From assembly GCA_900766915.1 (NCBI GenBank), contig CAAFXE010000101.1, forward strand, positions 1 to 51,751: a DNA stretch of 51,751 bases, read 5' to 3'. Source of the DNA: Lachnospiraceae bacterium. GTDB taxonomy: Bacteria; Bacillota; Clostridia; Lachnospirales; Lachnospiraceae. The position numbers and the translations under genes were made by a program. The stretch's first letter is position 1. Each line of letters starts with the position of its first letter. The notes below the pieces were generated by a model that was not told the origin of the DNA, did no database searches, and was given only the letters and a program-made list of their open reading frames with translations. Positions 27,109 to 34,807 of the stretch are shown here, in pieces.

Positions 27109-27190
27109 CACTCTGAACTTTTAGGAATCATTGAAATTGAAAAATTGATACCCACGGCTACCGAAGGATTTTTCTAAAACCATCAGCAAA

Positions 27191-27221
27191 GAAGCCTGCA
27201 CATTCTCCATGTACAGGCTTC
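27191..27221. terminator. Hairpin between convergent abiF and marR
   Basis: GAAGCCTG pairs with CAGGCTTC; an inner ACAT/ATGT extends the stem. Flanks are only moderately T-rich on both strands. It probably ends both abiF and the fab operon. Confidence 0.6.
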
Positions 27222-27235
27222 CATATTTTCTGATC

Positions 27236-27673
27236 TTAAATCGGTATCTCCGGCATCAGTTCTTCATCCATCACCCTTAAAACCCGGTCCACCACTTCCA
27301 GCTCCTCCGGTGTGAAGCGTTCCTCCAGACGGTTCAGCACTGTATCCAGATACTGATAGCTGATGTTATAATAATCCAGATATTTCTGGGTTACCCGCAA
27401 ATGAAACTCTCTTTTATCTTCTTTGGACTGAATCTTTTCCAGATACCCTTTCTTCATCAGATTATTAACCTTATAGGCTGCATTGGGTGAAGAAAGGTTA
27501 GCAATTTTCGCAAACTCATTGACCGTCGGCTCATTGGCTGCATAGATAATCTCCATGCAGAATGTTTCTACTGTTGTCAGAGAAGTCTCTCTTTCCTGAA
27601 TCTTCTCGAATACCTTCTGATAAAAATGTAATTTAAATTTTGTGTATACTCTGCTAAATGAATCCCTAAGCAT
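27236..27673 (-). CDS. MarR-family regulator (FabT-like by context)
   Basis: A 145-aa winged-helix regulator: helices then the HTH PTVNEFAKIANLSSPNAAYKVNNLMKKGYL (split over residues about 53-82) and wing IQSKEDKREFHLRVT. GGGAGA precedes ATG. It is the last gene of the acpP-fabK-fabZ operon, whereas FabT-type repressors of fatty-acid synthesis usually lead their clusters. A candidate operator overlaps the acpP start site. The FabT role is inference. Confidence 0.85.
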   Translation of the reverse strand: MLRDSFSRVYTKFKLHFYQKVFEKIQERETSLTTVETFCMEIIYAANEPTVNEFAKIANLSSPNAAYKVNNLMKKGYLEKIQSKEDKREFHLRVTQKYLDYYNISYQYLDTVLNRLEERFTPEELEVVDRVLRVMDEELMPEIPI

Positions 27674-27735
27674 AGGATATCTCCCATCTATGGAACAGAT
27701 ATGGTCAATGTTCCCTTTATTTCAGCAACAGTATA

Positions 27736-28170
27736 TCAGCTTTGTGCATCGATTGCAAAGGTAAGTTCCGCTGAAACCGCCACTTTCCCGTTTACTTTGG
27801 CAGTTGCTTTTCCGATTCCAACAGGACCTTTTCTGCTGATGATCTCACAGCTAAGCTCCAGTACATCTCCCGGAATGACCTGCTGACGAAAACGGGCATT
27901 TTTGATGCCTCCGAAAAGGACGATCTTTCCCTTATTTTCTTCTTCTGTCAAAATTGCCACTGCACCCACCTGTGCCAATGCCTCGATGATGAGGACTCCC
28001 GGCATCACATGCTTCTGTGGGAAATGTCCCAGAAAATGCATTTCATTGGCTGTCACACATTTGATTCCTCTTGCCGACTGTCCCGGTTCACATTCCAAAA
28101 TCCGGTCCACCAGTAAAAAGGGATATCTGTGGGGCAAAATTTCCTGTATCTGATTTGAATTTAATTCCAT
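27736..28170 (-). CDS. fabZ: 3-hydroxyacyl-ACP dehydratase FabZ
   Basis: A 144-aa hot-dog fold enzyme that removes water from 3-hydroxyacyl-ACP in fatty-acid elongation. The catalytic His lies in GHFPQKHVMPG (H49) and the acidic partner in VLIIEALAQ (E63). The N-terminal ILPHRYPFLLVDR is standard. It starts 34 bp after fabK with GAGAGG before ATG. Confidence 0.96.
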   Translation of the reverse strand: MELNSNQIQEILPHRYPFLLVDRILECEPGQSARGIKCVTANEMHFLGHFPQKHVMPGVLIIEALAQVGAVAILTEEENKGKIVLFGGIKNARFRQQVIPGDVLELSCEIISRKGPVGIGKATAKVNGKVAVSAELTFAIDAQS

Positions 28171-28204
28171 AATTACCTCTCAATTTGTTTCCCTAATCGA
28201 TTTT

Positions 28205-29128
28205 TTATTTCAAATGACAAATGACATCCGCACACTGCTGCATCAGCCCTTCCAAAATCTCTGCTACCAGTTTTACTTCCTTAAGCTGTACACAAACCTG
28301 GCCTGCCATGAGGGAACCGTTCTTTGTATCCCCTTCAAATACTGCTCTTTTTAAAGACCCAAGGGTGAATTTTTCAAGCTCCATCTTGTCCATTCCGGTC
28401 TTTTCATTTTTCACATATTCTCTGGCCATTGCATTTTTCAGAATGCGGACCGGAGTTCCTGCGATACGTCCGGTAACGACGGTCGCATTGTCCCCTGCAT
28501 TGATAACTGCTTCCTTATATGCCGGGTGAATCGGACATTCTTCGGATGCCAGGAGGCAGGTTCCCACCTGTACACCGACAGCACCTAAGGAAAAGGCTGC
28601 TGCCAGCTGTCTTCCATCTGCAATTCCTCCCGCAGCGATGACCGGAATATTCACTGCATCTACCACCTGTGGTACCAGTGCCATGGTAGTCATCTCTCCT
28701 ACATGTCCGCCACTTTCCGTACCTTCCGCAATGACTGCATCTGCACCGGCTCTTTCCATTCTCTGAGCTAAAAGAGAGCTTGCAACTACCGACATGACAA
28801 AAATGCCTGCTTCCTTCCATGCCGGGATAAATTTACCCGGATTTCCGGCACCTGTAGTAACGATCTTTACACCTTCCTCAATGACGATCTGAGCCATCTC
28901 CTCTGCCTGAGGATGCATGAGCATAATGTTCACGCCGAAAGGCTTCTCTGTTAGGGTCTTACATTTTCTGATATTTTCTCTTAAGGCATCTGCACTCATA
29001 CCGCCTGCACCGATGAGTCCCAGACCTCCGGCATTGGATACTGCTGCTGCAAATTCACCTGTGGCAATATTTGCCATACCGCCCTGAATAATCGGGTATT
29101 TGATTCCAAACATTTCATTTAATTTCAT
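28205..29128 (-). CDS. fabK: Enoyl-ACP reductase II (FabK, FMN-dependent)
   Basis: A 307-aa flavoprotein that carries out the last step of fatty-acid elongation. IKYPIIQGGMANIAT at the N-terminus, GAGNPGKF, AEGTESGGHVGEMTTMAL and PVIAAGGIADG are FabK/nitronate-monooxygenase family motifs that bind FMN. The acpP-fabK-fabZ context decides for FabK rather than nitronate monooxygenase. GGGGAAG lies before ATG. Confidence 0.93.
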   Translation of the reverse strand: MKLNEMFGIKYPIIQGGMANIATGEFAAAVSNAGGLGLIGAGGMSADALRENIRKCKTLTEKPFGVNIMLMHPQAEEMAQIVIEEGVKIVTTGAGNPGKFIPAWKEAGIFVMSVVASSLLAQRMERAGADAVIAEGTESGGHVGEMTTMALVPQVVDAVNIPVIAAGGIADGRQLAAAFSLGAVGVQVGTCLLASEECPIHPAYKEAVINAGDNATVVTGRIAGTPVRILKNAMAREYVKNEKTGMDKMELEKFTLGSLKRAVFEGDTKNGSLMAGQVCVQLKEVKLVAEILEGLMQQCADVICHLK

Positions 29129-29164
29129 CTAATCTTCCCCTGAAAATGCATAACACTTCTCTAC

Positions 29165-29395
29165 TTATGCAAGATTTTTATCGATGTAATCAACGATATC
29201 CTTCACTGTTACAAATTCCATTAAATCTTCATCAGCGATTGTAAGGCCAAATGCTTCTTCCAGTGCCATGCTCAGCTCCACTGCATCTAAAGAGTCTGCA
29301 TTTAAGTCTTCCTTTAAGCCTGCTGTTAATACAACTGCATCCTCATCACATCCAAGTGTGTCTACGATTACTTCTTTTACTTTATCAAATGTCAT
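29165..29395 (-). CDS. acpP: Acyl carrier protein
   Basis: A 76-aa acidic helical protein with the phosphopantetheine attachment site DSLDAVEL (Ser35). ATG at 29395 is chosen: GGAGGA lies 9 bp before it, and the upstream in-frame TTG overlaps that ribosome site. First gene of the short fab operon, with a consensus promoter upstream. Confidence 0.96.
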   Translation of the reverse strand: MTFDKVKEVIVDTLGCDEDAVVLTAGLKEDLNADSLDAVELSMALEEAFGLTIADEDLMEFVTVKDIVDYIDKNLA

Positions 29396-29431
29396 TTCTT
29401 TTTCCTCCAAAAATTAATTGTTGATCATGAT

Positions 29432-29493
29432 AACTAAATTTATTTAGCTAAATTCATCGTGGCAATTATATTTCCAATAGTTCACTTTGTCAA
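29432..29493 (-). promoter_or_regulatory. Consensus acpP promoter with candidate MarR operator
   Basis: Leftward TTGACA (29488-29493) and TATAAT (29465-29470) are exactly 17 bp apart, both perfect consensus. Just downstream of the predicted start lie the inverted repeat CTAAAT-TT-ATTTAG (29434-29447) and the overlapping palindrome TTTAGCTAAA (29443-29452), a likely repressor site for the MarR protein of the same operon. Confidence 0.78.
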
Positions 29494-29543
29494 TAATTAT
29501 TTAAAGAAATTTAGGTAAATATTTTGTAAGTAAACTATGAACG

Positions 29544-29579
29544 ACAAAAAACCAGGGAGACAGACTTCTTTGTCCCCCT
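29544..29579 (-). terminator. Second tandem terminator after the ABC ATPase
   Basis: Leftward CCAGGG-G-GACA pairs with TGTC-T-CCCTGG around an 8-nt loop and is followed by TTTTTT. Together with the hairpin at 29587-29616 it insulates acpP from upstream transcription. Confidence 0.7.
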
Positions 29580-29586
29580 GGCTCTT

Positions 29587-29616
29587 AAAAAATACCGCGA
29601 ACATATGTCCGCGGCA
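29587..29616 (-). terminator. Terminator of the ugpC/msmK-type ATPase gene
   Basis: Leftward CCGCGGACAT pairs with ATGTTCGCGG (one G-U pair), followed by TATTTTTT. It lies 45 bp after the ATPase stop. Confidence 0.8.
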
Positions 29617-29660
29617 TTTTAATCTTACTATGATATTGTATCTGTTGTATGCACTCGCTC

Positions 29661-30827
29661 TTAGAATTCCAGGTTCTTTCCTGTTTCTTTGTCAAATACG
29701 TGTGCAACTTCGCCGGTAAATGTGAATCCGATCTGGTGACCCATAGCAACTGTCTCGTTTCCAAGAGTTGGAACGATGAGGATAACATCCTGTCCTTCGT
29801 AAGAAACATGGTAATGAATTTCACTACCCATCATTTCGAATACGTCTACAGTACCTTTGAGCATTTCAGAACCTTTTAATGTTAAGTGCTCCGGTCTTAC
29901 ACCTAAAGTGATGTCCTGAGACTGTACGTTGTTTGCTGCAAGTCTTGCCTGTTTTTCAGCGGAAAGCTCTACTTCGATTCCACCGATTGCTACTGCGTAT
30001 TTATCTCCATTCTTAACGAGTTTTGCATCGAAGATGTTCATACGAGGCATTCCGATGAAACCTGCTACGAACAGATTTGACGGATGATCGAATACTTCCT
30101 GAGGTGTACCTACCTGCTGGATAACACCGTCTTTCATGATAACGATTCTGTCACCGAGAGTCATAGCTTCTGTCTGGTCATGTGTTACGTAAATGAAAGT
30201 TGTGTCGATTCTCTTACGTAATTTGATGATCTCAGCACGCATCTGGTTACGAAGCTTTGCATCCAGGTTGGATAACGGTTCGTCCATAAGAAGAACCTTA
30301 GGATTACGAACGATTGCACGACCGATTGCAACACGCTGTCTCTGTCCACCGGAAAGAGCCTTTGGTTTTCTGTCAAGGTACTGTGTAATGTCAAGGATTT
30401 CAGCTGCTTCACGAACCTTCTTGTCGATTTCAGCTTTGTCCATTTTTGCTAATTTTAATGGGAATGCCAGGTTATCATATACCGTCATATGTGGATATAA
30501 TGCGTAGCTCTGGAATACCATTGCAATATCACGATCCTTCGGTGCAACATCATTTACACGTTTTCCGTCGATTAAAAGATCACCGCTGCTGATTTCTTCC
30601 AGACCTGCCACCATACGAAGAGTCGTAGATTTACCACATCCTGAAGGTCCTACAAGTACGATAAATTCTTTGTCTGCGATCTCAAGATTAAATTCCTGAA
30701 CTGCTACAACACCTTCCTCTGTTACGAGAAGATTAGATTTCTTTTCTGGCTGGCCTTTTTTTGCTTTTTTCTTTTTTTCTGTGTTTGGATAGATTTTTTT
30801 AATGTCTTTTAATACTAAGCTTGCCAT
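29661..30827 (-). CDS. ugpC: Sugar ABC transporter ATP-binding protein (UgpC/MsmK type)
   Basis: A 388-aa cytoplasmic ATPase of the CUT1 class. Walker A GPSGCGKST (60-68), signature LSGGQRQRVAIGRA, Walker B VLLMDEPLSNLD and the H-loop VTHDQTEAM are intact; the C-terminal MalK-like beta domain spans about 250-388. A Lys-rich insertion (KKKKAKKGQPEKK, 18-30) sits in the N-terminal strand region. A monocistronic MsmK-type ATPase commonly serves several CUT1 importers, and the GH112 importer at 3.4-6.7 kb lacks its own, so it is a likely client. Confidence 0.95.
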   Translation of the reverse strand: MASLVLKDIKKIYPNTEKKKKAKKGQPEKKSNLLVTEEGVVAVQEFNLEIADKEFIVLVGPSGCGKSTTLRMVAGLEEISSGDLLIDGKRVNDVAPKDRDIAMVFQSYALYPHMTVYDNLAFPLKLAKMDKAEIDKKVREAAEILDITQYLDRKPKALSGGQRQRVAIGRAIVRNPKVLLMDEPLSNLDAKLRNQMRAEIIKLRKRIDTTFIYVTHDQTEAMTLGDRIVIMKDGVIQQVGTPQEVFDHPSNLFVAGFIGMPRMNIFDAKLVKNGDKYAVAIGGIEVELSAEKQARLAANNVQSQDITLGVRPEHLTLKGSEMLKGTVDVFEMMGSEIHYHVSYEGQDVILIVPTLGNETVAMGHQIGFTFTGEVAHVFDKETGKNLEF

Positions 30828-30901
30828 GATGATTTCCTTTCATTTTATGTAATATCATTTATTTTTTTCCCATTTCCATGGGTTTTCTTTCAACTGTTGC
30901 C

Positions 30902-30930
30902 ATTATAACAAATTCTGCCTGCGATGAAAA
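30902..30930 (-). promoter_or_regulatory. Probable promoter of the ABC ATPase gene
   Basis: Leftward TATAAT (30902-30907) is clear; the -35 candidate TTTTCA is poor. The region 30828-30900 is a T/A-rich leader of about 70 nt with no recognised element. Confidence 0.4.
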
Positions 30931-30933
30931 TAC

Positions 30934-30966
30934 AAAAAAGCCTGCAGATCCCTGCAGACTTTTTTA
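30934..30966. terminator. Bidirectional terminator
   Basis: AAAAAA-GCCTGCAG-ATCC-CTGCAGAC-TTTTTT: an eight-pair stem with a four-base loop, flanked by A6 and T6. It ends the leftward gene at 31041-32078 just before the ATPase promoter. Confidence 0.85.
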
Positions 30967-31040
30967 TACTTTTTCTTTATTTTTTCCAAAAAGATAAATT
31001 CCGGCAGTCCCCATGAACTTCCCGGCTGCCAGTCGGCCAT

Positions 31041-32078
31041 CTACTGCAAATATTCTCGCAGAAGCTCCAGCAGTTCCTTCTTCGTCCTGCATTCACAGAT
31101 GCTCATATATTTTTTGACACGATATTTGATATTTCCCTCGGTCATATAACAGCTGTCGGAGATCTCACTGTACGTTGCATCACTTAACAGCATGGCAATG
31201 ATGTGATGATCCAGATCATCCGCATCTCTTAAGAGCTGTTCTATCCTTTCCATGCTGATGATTTCCGGATCTTTAAGCTGCAGTTCTTCCGCCGCCTCAT
31301 CTTTTTCTTCCTCCGATTTCTTTGGAATCTCACAGACAGTTCCCTTCATTTTTATCGTAACAACTCCGATTTCCCTGTTCTGCTCCGTAAGCTCCAGCAC
31401 CGAAAGGGCAACCTTTCCATAGCATTCCAGATTTAAATCGACGTAAGACACCCACTGATTATATTTGGAATGGCGAAGCACCTCTTCACAGGATACGATC
31501 ACCGTTTCCTTTAATATCTGCGGATTTTCCTTTGTAAGCTTCTTAACCAGCGAAATTGCGGCATAACCGTTGACACAGACAATACCGTCGTAATGCCCGG
31601 CCTTTGGCAGAAAGGAACGGAAGCAATATTCCAGATTACCCGTATTTCTAAAAACATTCTGGCTGCCTGATACCAGCTCCGAAAAAATATCCGAGCGGTC
31701 TTTATCCAGATCAGAGGTGTGTCCTGCGCCGTATAATGCAATTATTTTTCTTCCGGCATCTTCAAAAGCTTCTTTTAAACCTCCTGTAACTCCCTCCATA
31801 TCTGAACAAATAAGATGGTACTTTCCTTTTACAGTTCTTCCGGACTGCGTACTAAGAACTATGGGAACACATCCCCTTTCATTGCATCTTCCAACCTCTG
31901 ACTGTGTCCACTCATTGCTCATGCCGATCATAAAGACTCCATCCTCTTTGGAAATATCCCCGCCCTGTTCAAAGCCGATCCGGCGTTTTTTCAGTTCTTT
32001 TATAAGCCCGCTAAGCAGCTGTTTACACCAGATGCTCTCTGTGTAGGCCTTTTCACAAAGAATTCTTATCTTTTTCAT
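31041..32078 (-). CDS. Regulator with periplasmic-binding-like sensor and C-terminal HTH
   Basis: A 345-aa cytoplasmic protein. Residues 1-245 resemble the type I periplasmic-binding/LacI sensor (IIALYGAGHTSDLDKDR, VCVNGYAAISLVKKL, VSYVDLNLECYGKVALSVL), but there is no N-terminal LacI HTH. Instead a C-terminal segment (about 285-345, DHHIIAMLLSDATYSEISD, MTEGNIKYRVKKYM) looks like a LuxR-type HTH. The gene lies directly upstream of the UgpC-type ATPase gene and may control it in response to a sugar. The domain order is unusual; I do not know a named family. Confidence 0.75.
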   Translation of the reverse strand: MKKIRILCEKAYTESIWCKQLLSGLIKELKKRRIGFEQGGDISKEDGVFMIGMSNEWTQSEVGRCNERGCVPIVLSTQSGRTVKGKYHLICSDMEGVTGGLKEAFEDAGRKIIALYGAGHTSDLDKDRSDIFSELVSGSQNVFRNTGNLEYCFRSFLPKAGHYDGIVCVNGYAAISLVKKLTKENPQILKETVIVSCEEVLRHSKYNQWVSYVDLNLECYGKVALSVLELTEQNREIGVVTIKMKGTVCEIPKKSEEEKDEAAEELQLKDPEIISMERIEQLLRDADDLDHHIIAMLLSDATYSEISDSCYMTEGNIKYRVKKYMSICECRTKKELLELLREYLQ

Positions 32079-32120
32079 TTGCGTTCCCTTTCCCCGGACA
32101 AGAAAACCTTCCAGGATCTC

Positions 32121-32831
32121 TTAGGAATATTGTTTCACCACCGTCTCAATGCGATCATGCACCATGGAAGCTAACTCCACAGTGTTCATATCCTTATATT
32201 CCTCATAGGAGATAGGCTCCAGATAATGGATCTGTACATTCACCGGCTTCCATCCCTTTTGGTCAAGCACCAGAAAACTGTTGATAAATGCCACCGGTAC
32301 AATAGGACATTTGGCTTTCAGTGCACATTTAAAGCTACCGTTATGGAAATCCAGCATTTCATTTCCTTTACGGCTTCTGGTACCTTCCGGAAAGATCAGA
32401 TAATTTCTTCCTGCCTTTACCTCCTTAATGACCTCATTGATCACGGTCATGGACTGACGGATATCCTCCCTGTCCATACAAAGGGATTTGGTACAGATCT
32501 TCACCTGTTTTACAAAAGGTATTTCCCCCAGCTCCTTTTTTAAAACCGCTCCCAAAGGGTTGGGACAGGTAGCACCGATTGCCACGATATCAAACATTCC
32601 CTGATGATTTCCATACATCAAAAAACCGTCTTCCTTCGGAATGTTTTCCACACCGTAACATTGAAAGTCCAGGTTTCCCGAGGTCACCGCCATATTCATA
32701 ATATACTGAATGTGCTTCCACATGGTCATTTCCGGATAATTCTCCGAATGTTTTGCATAATGGCACAGCCGAAACCATGCCGCCGGAACTCTCCAGAAAT
32801 TACGAAGTACCATCAATAAAATTCTCTGCAT
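32121..32831 (-). CDS. plsC: 1-acyl-glycerol-3-phosphate acyltransferase (PlsC family)
   Basis: A 236-aa membrane-associated acyltransferase making phosphatidic acid. The catalytic H-X4-D is H76-QGMF-D81 (YGNHQGMFD) and the substrate motif is FPEGTRSRKG. A hydrophobic N-terminus anchors it. AGGGGA precedes ATG. It is preceded at 40 bp by cvpA and probably shares its transcript. Confidence 0.93.
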   Translation of the reverse strand: MQRILLMVLRNFWRVPAAWFRLCHYAKHSENYPEMTMWKHIQYIMNMAVTSGNLDFQCYGVENIPKEDGFLMYGNHQGMFDIVAIGATCPNPLGAVLKKELGEIPFVKQVKICTKSLCMDREDIRQSMTVINEVIKEVKAGRNYLIFPEGTRSRKGNEMLDFHNGSFKCALKAKCPIVPVAFINSFLVLDQKGWKPVNVQIHYLEPISYEEYKDMNTVELASMVHDRIETVVKQYS

Positions 32832-32871
32832 TTTAATCCCCTTTTTTCTTCTTTTGTCATCAAATCATTAC

Positions 32872-33561
32872 CTAAAATATCAGACCGAATACGATCTTTG
32901 CAATCACATTCTGGTTATACAAAAACAATAAAAACTGATTTTCCCGGATCAGTTCAAAGAAACGCTGTCCTAAACTTCCGTTACAAAGAACGGTAACCAG
33001 TAAAAATGCGATCCACACAAAGACCACGCCCTCCATAAGACCCAGCACAATACCGGCCAGCTTATTGATCCCATGTAAGAGCGGCAGCATGGTCACCACG
33101 TCCAGCGCCATCAGGACTACTCTCAGTAAAGTAAAAACTACAAGAAAAGCAATCAGATACGACATGGCATTGATGATCATATTGGCAAGGTATGCCCCTA
33201 CATAATCATGAAATCCGGAAACTTCCAAAAGGTCATATACCTCTGTATTGTTATTTTCGATGAGAAGTGTTTTTAAATTTTCCGGAAGCTCCATGTTTTC
33301 AATCATGAGCACCTGATCCGTTTTTAAATCTTCATTATATTCACTTCCCGCAAACAGTTCACTGCATTTTTCCTGCAGGTTTTCATGAATGGGTGTGTAG
33401 TTATGAATGAAGGTTGTGATATATGGATTTACATAGGTAACCAGCACCAGTGTCAGAATCAGTGACACGGCTGAGACTGCCTTTCTGATAAATCCTTTGC
33501 GAAAACCATCCACTGCATGGTAGCCCAAAACAACTGCTACCGCTAAAAAAAGCCAATTCAT
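32872..33561 (-). CDS. CvpA-family membrane protein
   Basis: A 229-aa protein with four predicted helices (residues 2-18, 27-45, about 125-150, 170-200) and the CvpA start LAVAVVLGYHAVDGFRKGFIRK-like arrangement. An external loop of about 70 residues lies between helices 2 and 3. CvpA proteins are linked to envelope functions and colicin production; the role here is unknown. It lies between the DUF5711-type and plsC genes. Confidence 0.85.
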   Translation of the reverse strand: MNWLFLAVAVVLGYHAVDGFRKGFIRKAVSAVSLILTLVLVTYVNPYITTFIHNYTPIHENLQEKCSELFAGSEYNEDLKTDQVLMIENMELPENLKTLLIENNNTEVYDLLEVSGFHDYVGAYLANMIINAMSYLIAFLVVFTLLRVVLMALDVVTMLPLLHGINKLAGIVLGLMEGVVFVWIAFLLVTVLCNGSLGQRFFELIRENQFLLFLYNQNVIAKIVFGLIF

Positions 33562-33578
33562 AATTTTTCTCCTCTTGT

Positions 33579-34757
33579 TTACTGCAGCGAAATCAACTGC
33601 GTTTCATCTGTATAAATAAACAGATATTTATCTCTTGATTTTGTGGCAAAAATATCCACCAAAGATGATTCAAAACTATATCGGAAGCATTCTTTTCCCT
33701 TGGAACTATACAAGCCCATTTCCGTGTCACTGTAGATCAGCACCAGATTGTCCTGAATCCGAATATTCTGATAATTCATTTCAAAAGGAATCTGTACTGT
33801 CTCATTTCCTTTGAGATCAAACAGCCTAAGCACATACCCGGATGTGGCTTCAAAAACCAAGCCAATCTGATCCTCTCCGTAAAACACACTTTGAATGGGT
33901 TCTTCAAAGGTCACTTCTTTCACCGGCTCCGGAATCTGACTTCCATGATAAAAAGCCAGGATCCCATCCCCCACTGCCGAGAGTGTTCCGGAATCATAAT
34001 AGTGTACCTCCGGGATCAGATACTCGGCATAGCTTTTGGCAAATACCAGATGATCCACATAATTTTCCCCGACATTGTCAAAATTATAGACCGCAACGCA
34101 ACTATTTAGTTTCGTTCCTTTCACCTGTGCAAAGGCGATGGCAATCTTTGTGCCATCAGAAGAAATACTTAAGTTCATGGGGTACCCTGCGTCCTGAAGA
34201 TCAAACACTCCATCCCCAAGAAGCGTCCCATCCGGAGAATAGATTTCCAGCTTACTGGCCTTGCTATCCTCCAGTAGCACCGCCACGATTCCCTGATCAG
34301 ACACAGCCATCTGCTTAATAGGAAGTAATGTCTTAATCTCTCCTTTGGAGCTTTTCTGGTCAAACACAAAAATCTGGTTTCCGTTTTTATTTGCTACCGC
34401 TCCGGCCTTTTGACTTAAAACCAGCATTGGCTCCTGCATTGTATAAGTAATGCTGAACAACAGACTGTTTTTTTCATCCGTATAGGAGATACCATCTCTG
34501 CTGTATTTCAAAATTTTTCCTCCAAAGGATGCGTACCTGGTAGTCAGGGTATCCTGTCTTTTCGTAGAGGATACTACAGAATAATCAGAATAGCTCCGGT
34601 TCGCTGTATAATAAAAGATTCCATATGCTGCCAGCAAAAGAAGTATAAAAATAATCACATATTTGATCAGTACCGCTCCACGATGCTTCCACAACTTTTT
34701 GTGATATCCCTTCATGTCCTCATCCATGGACGGAAATATATTTACAATTTTTGCCAT
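33579..34757 (-). CDS. DUF5711-type membrane-anchored beta-propeller-like protein
   Basis: About 392 aa. A cytoplasmic N-terminus (1-33) with FPSMDEDMKGYHKKLWKHRG, one membrane helix (about 34-55) and a large external domain made of short beta repeats (SISSDGTKIAIAF, YSDTEMGLYSSKGKECF) resembling a WD40/PQQ-like propeller. ATG at 34757 is preferred because AGAGAGG lies 5 bp before it; the frame extends eight codons upstream. The family label is from memory; the function is unknown. Confidence 0.75.
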   Translation of the reverse strand: MAKIVNIFPSMDEDMKGYHKKLWKHRGAVLIKYVIIFILLLLAAYGIFYYTANRSYSDYSVVSSTKRQDTLTTRYASFGGKILKYSRDGISYTDEKNSLLFSITYTMQEPMLVLSQKAGAVANKNGNQIFVFDQKSSKGEIKTLLPIKQMAVSDQGIVAVLLEDSKASKLEIYSPDGTLLGDGVFDLQDAGYPMNLSISSDGTKIAIAFAQVKGTKLNSCVAVYNFDNVGENYVDHLVFAKSYAEYLIPEVHYYDSGTLSAVGDGILAFYHGSQIPEPVKEVTFEEPIQSVFYGEDQIGLVFEATSGYVLRLFDLKGNETVQIPFEMNYQNIRIQDNLVLIYSDTEMGLYSSKGKECFRYSFESSLVDIFATKSRDKYLFIYTDETQLISLQ

Positions 34758-34807
34758 AACGGCCTCTCTTTCGTCATTCATTTTAAAGACAATTATAACA
34801 TCGGATG

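Noticed and set aside
28205..29128. Nitronate monooxygenase instead of FabK
   Set aside because: The families share motifs, but the acpP-fabK-fabZ operon context favours enoyl-ACP reductase II.
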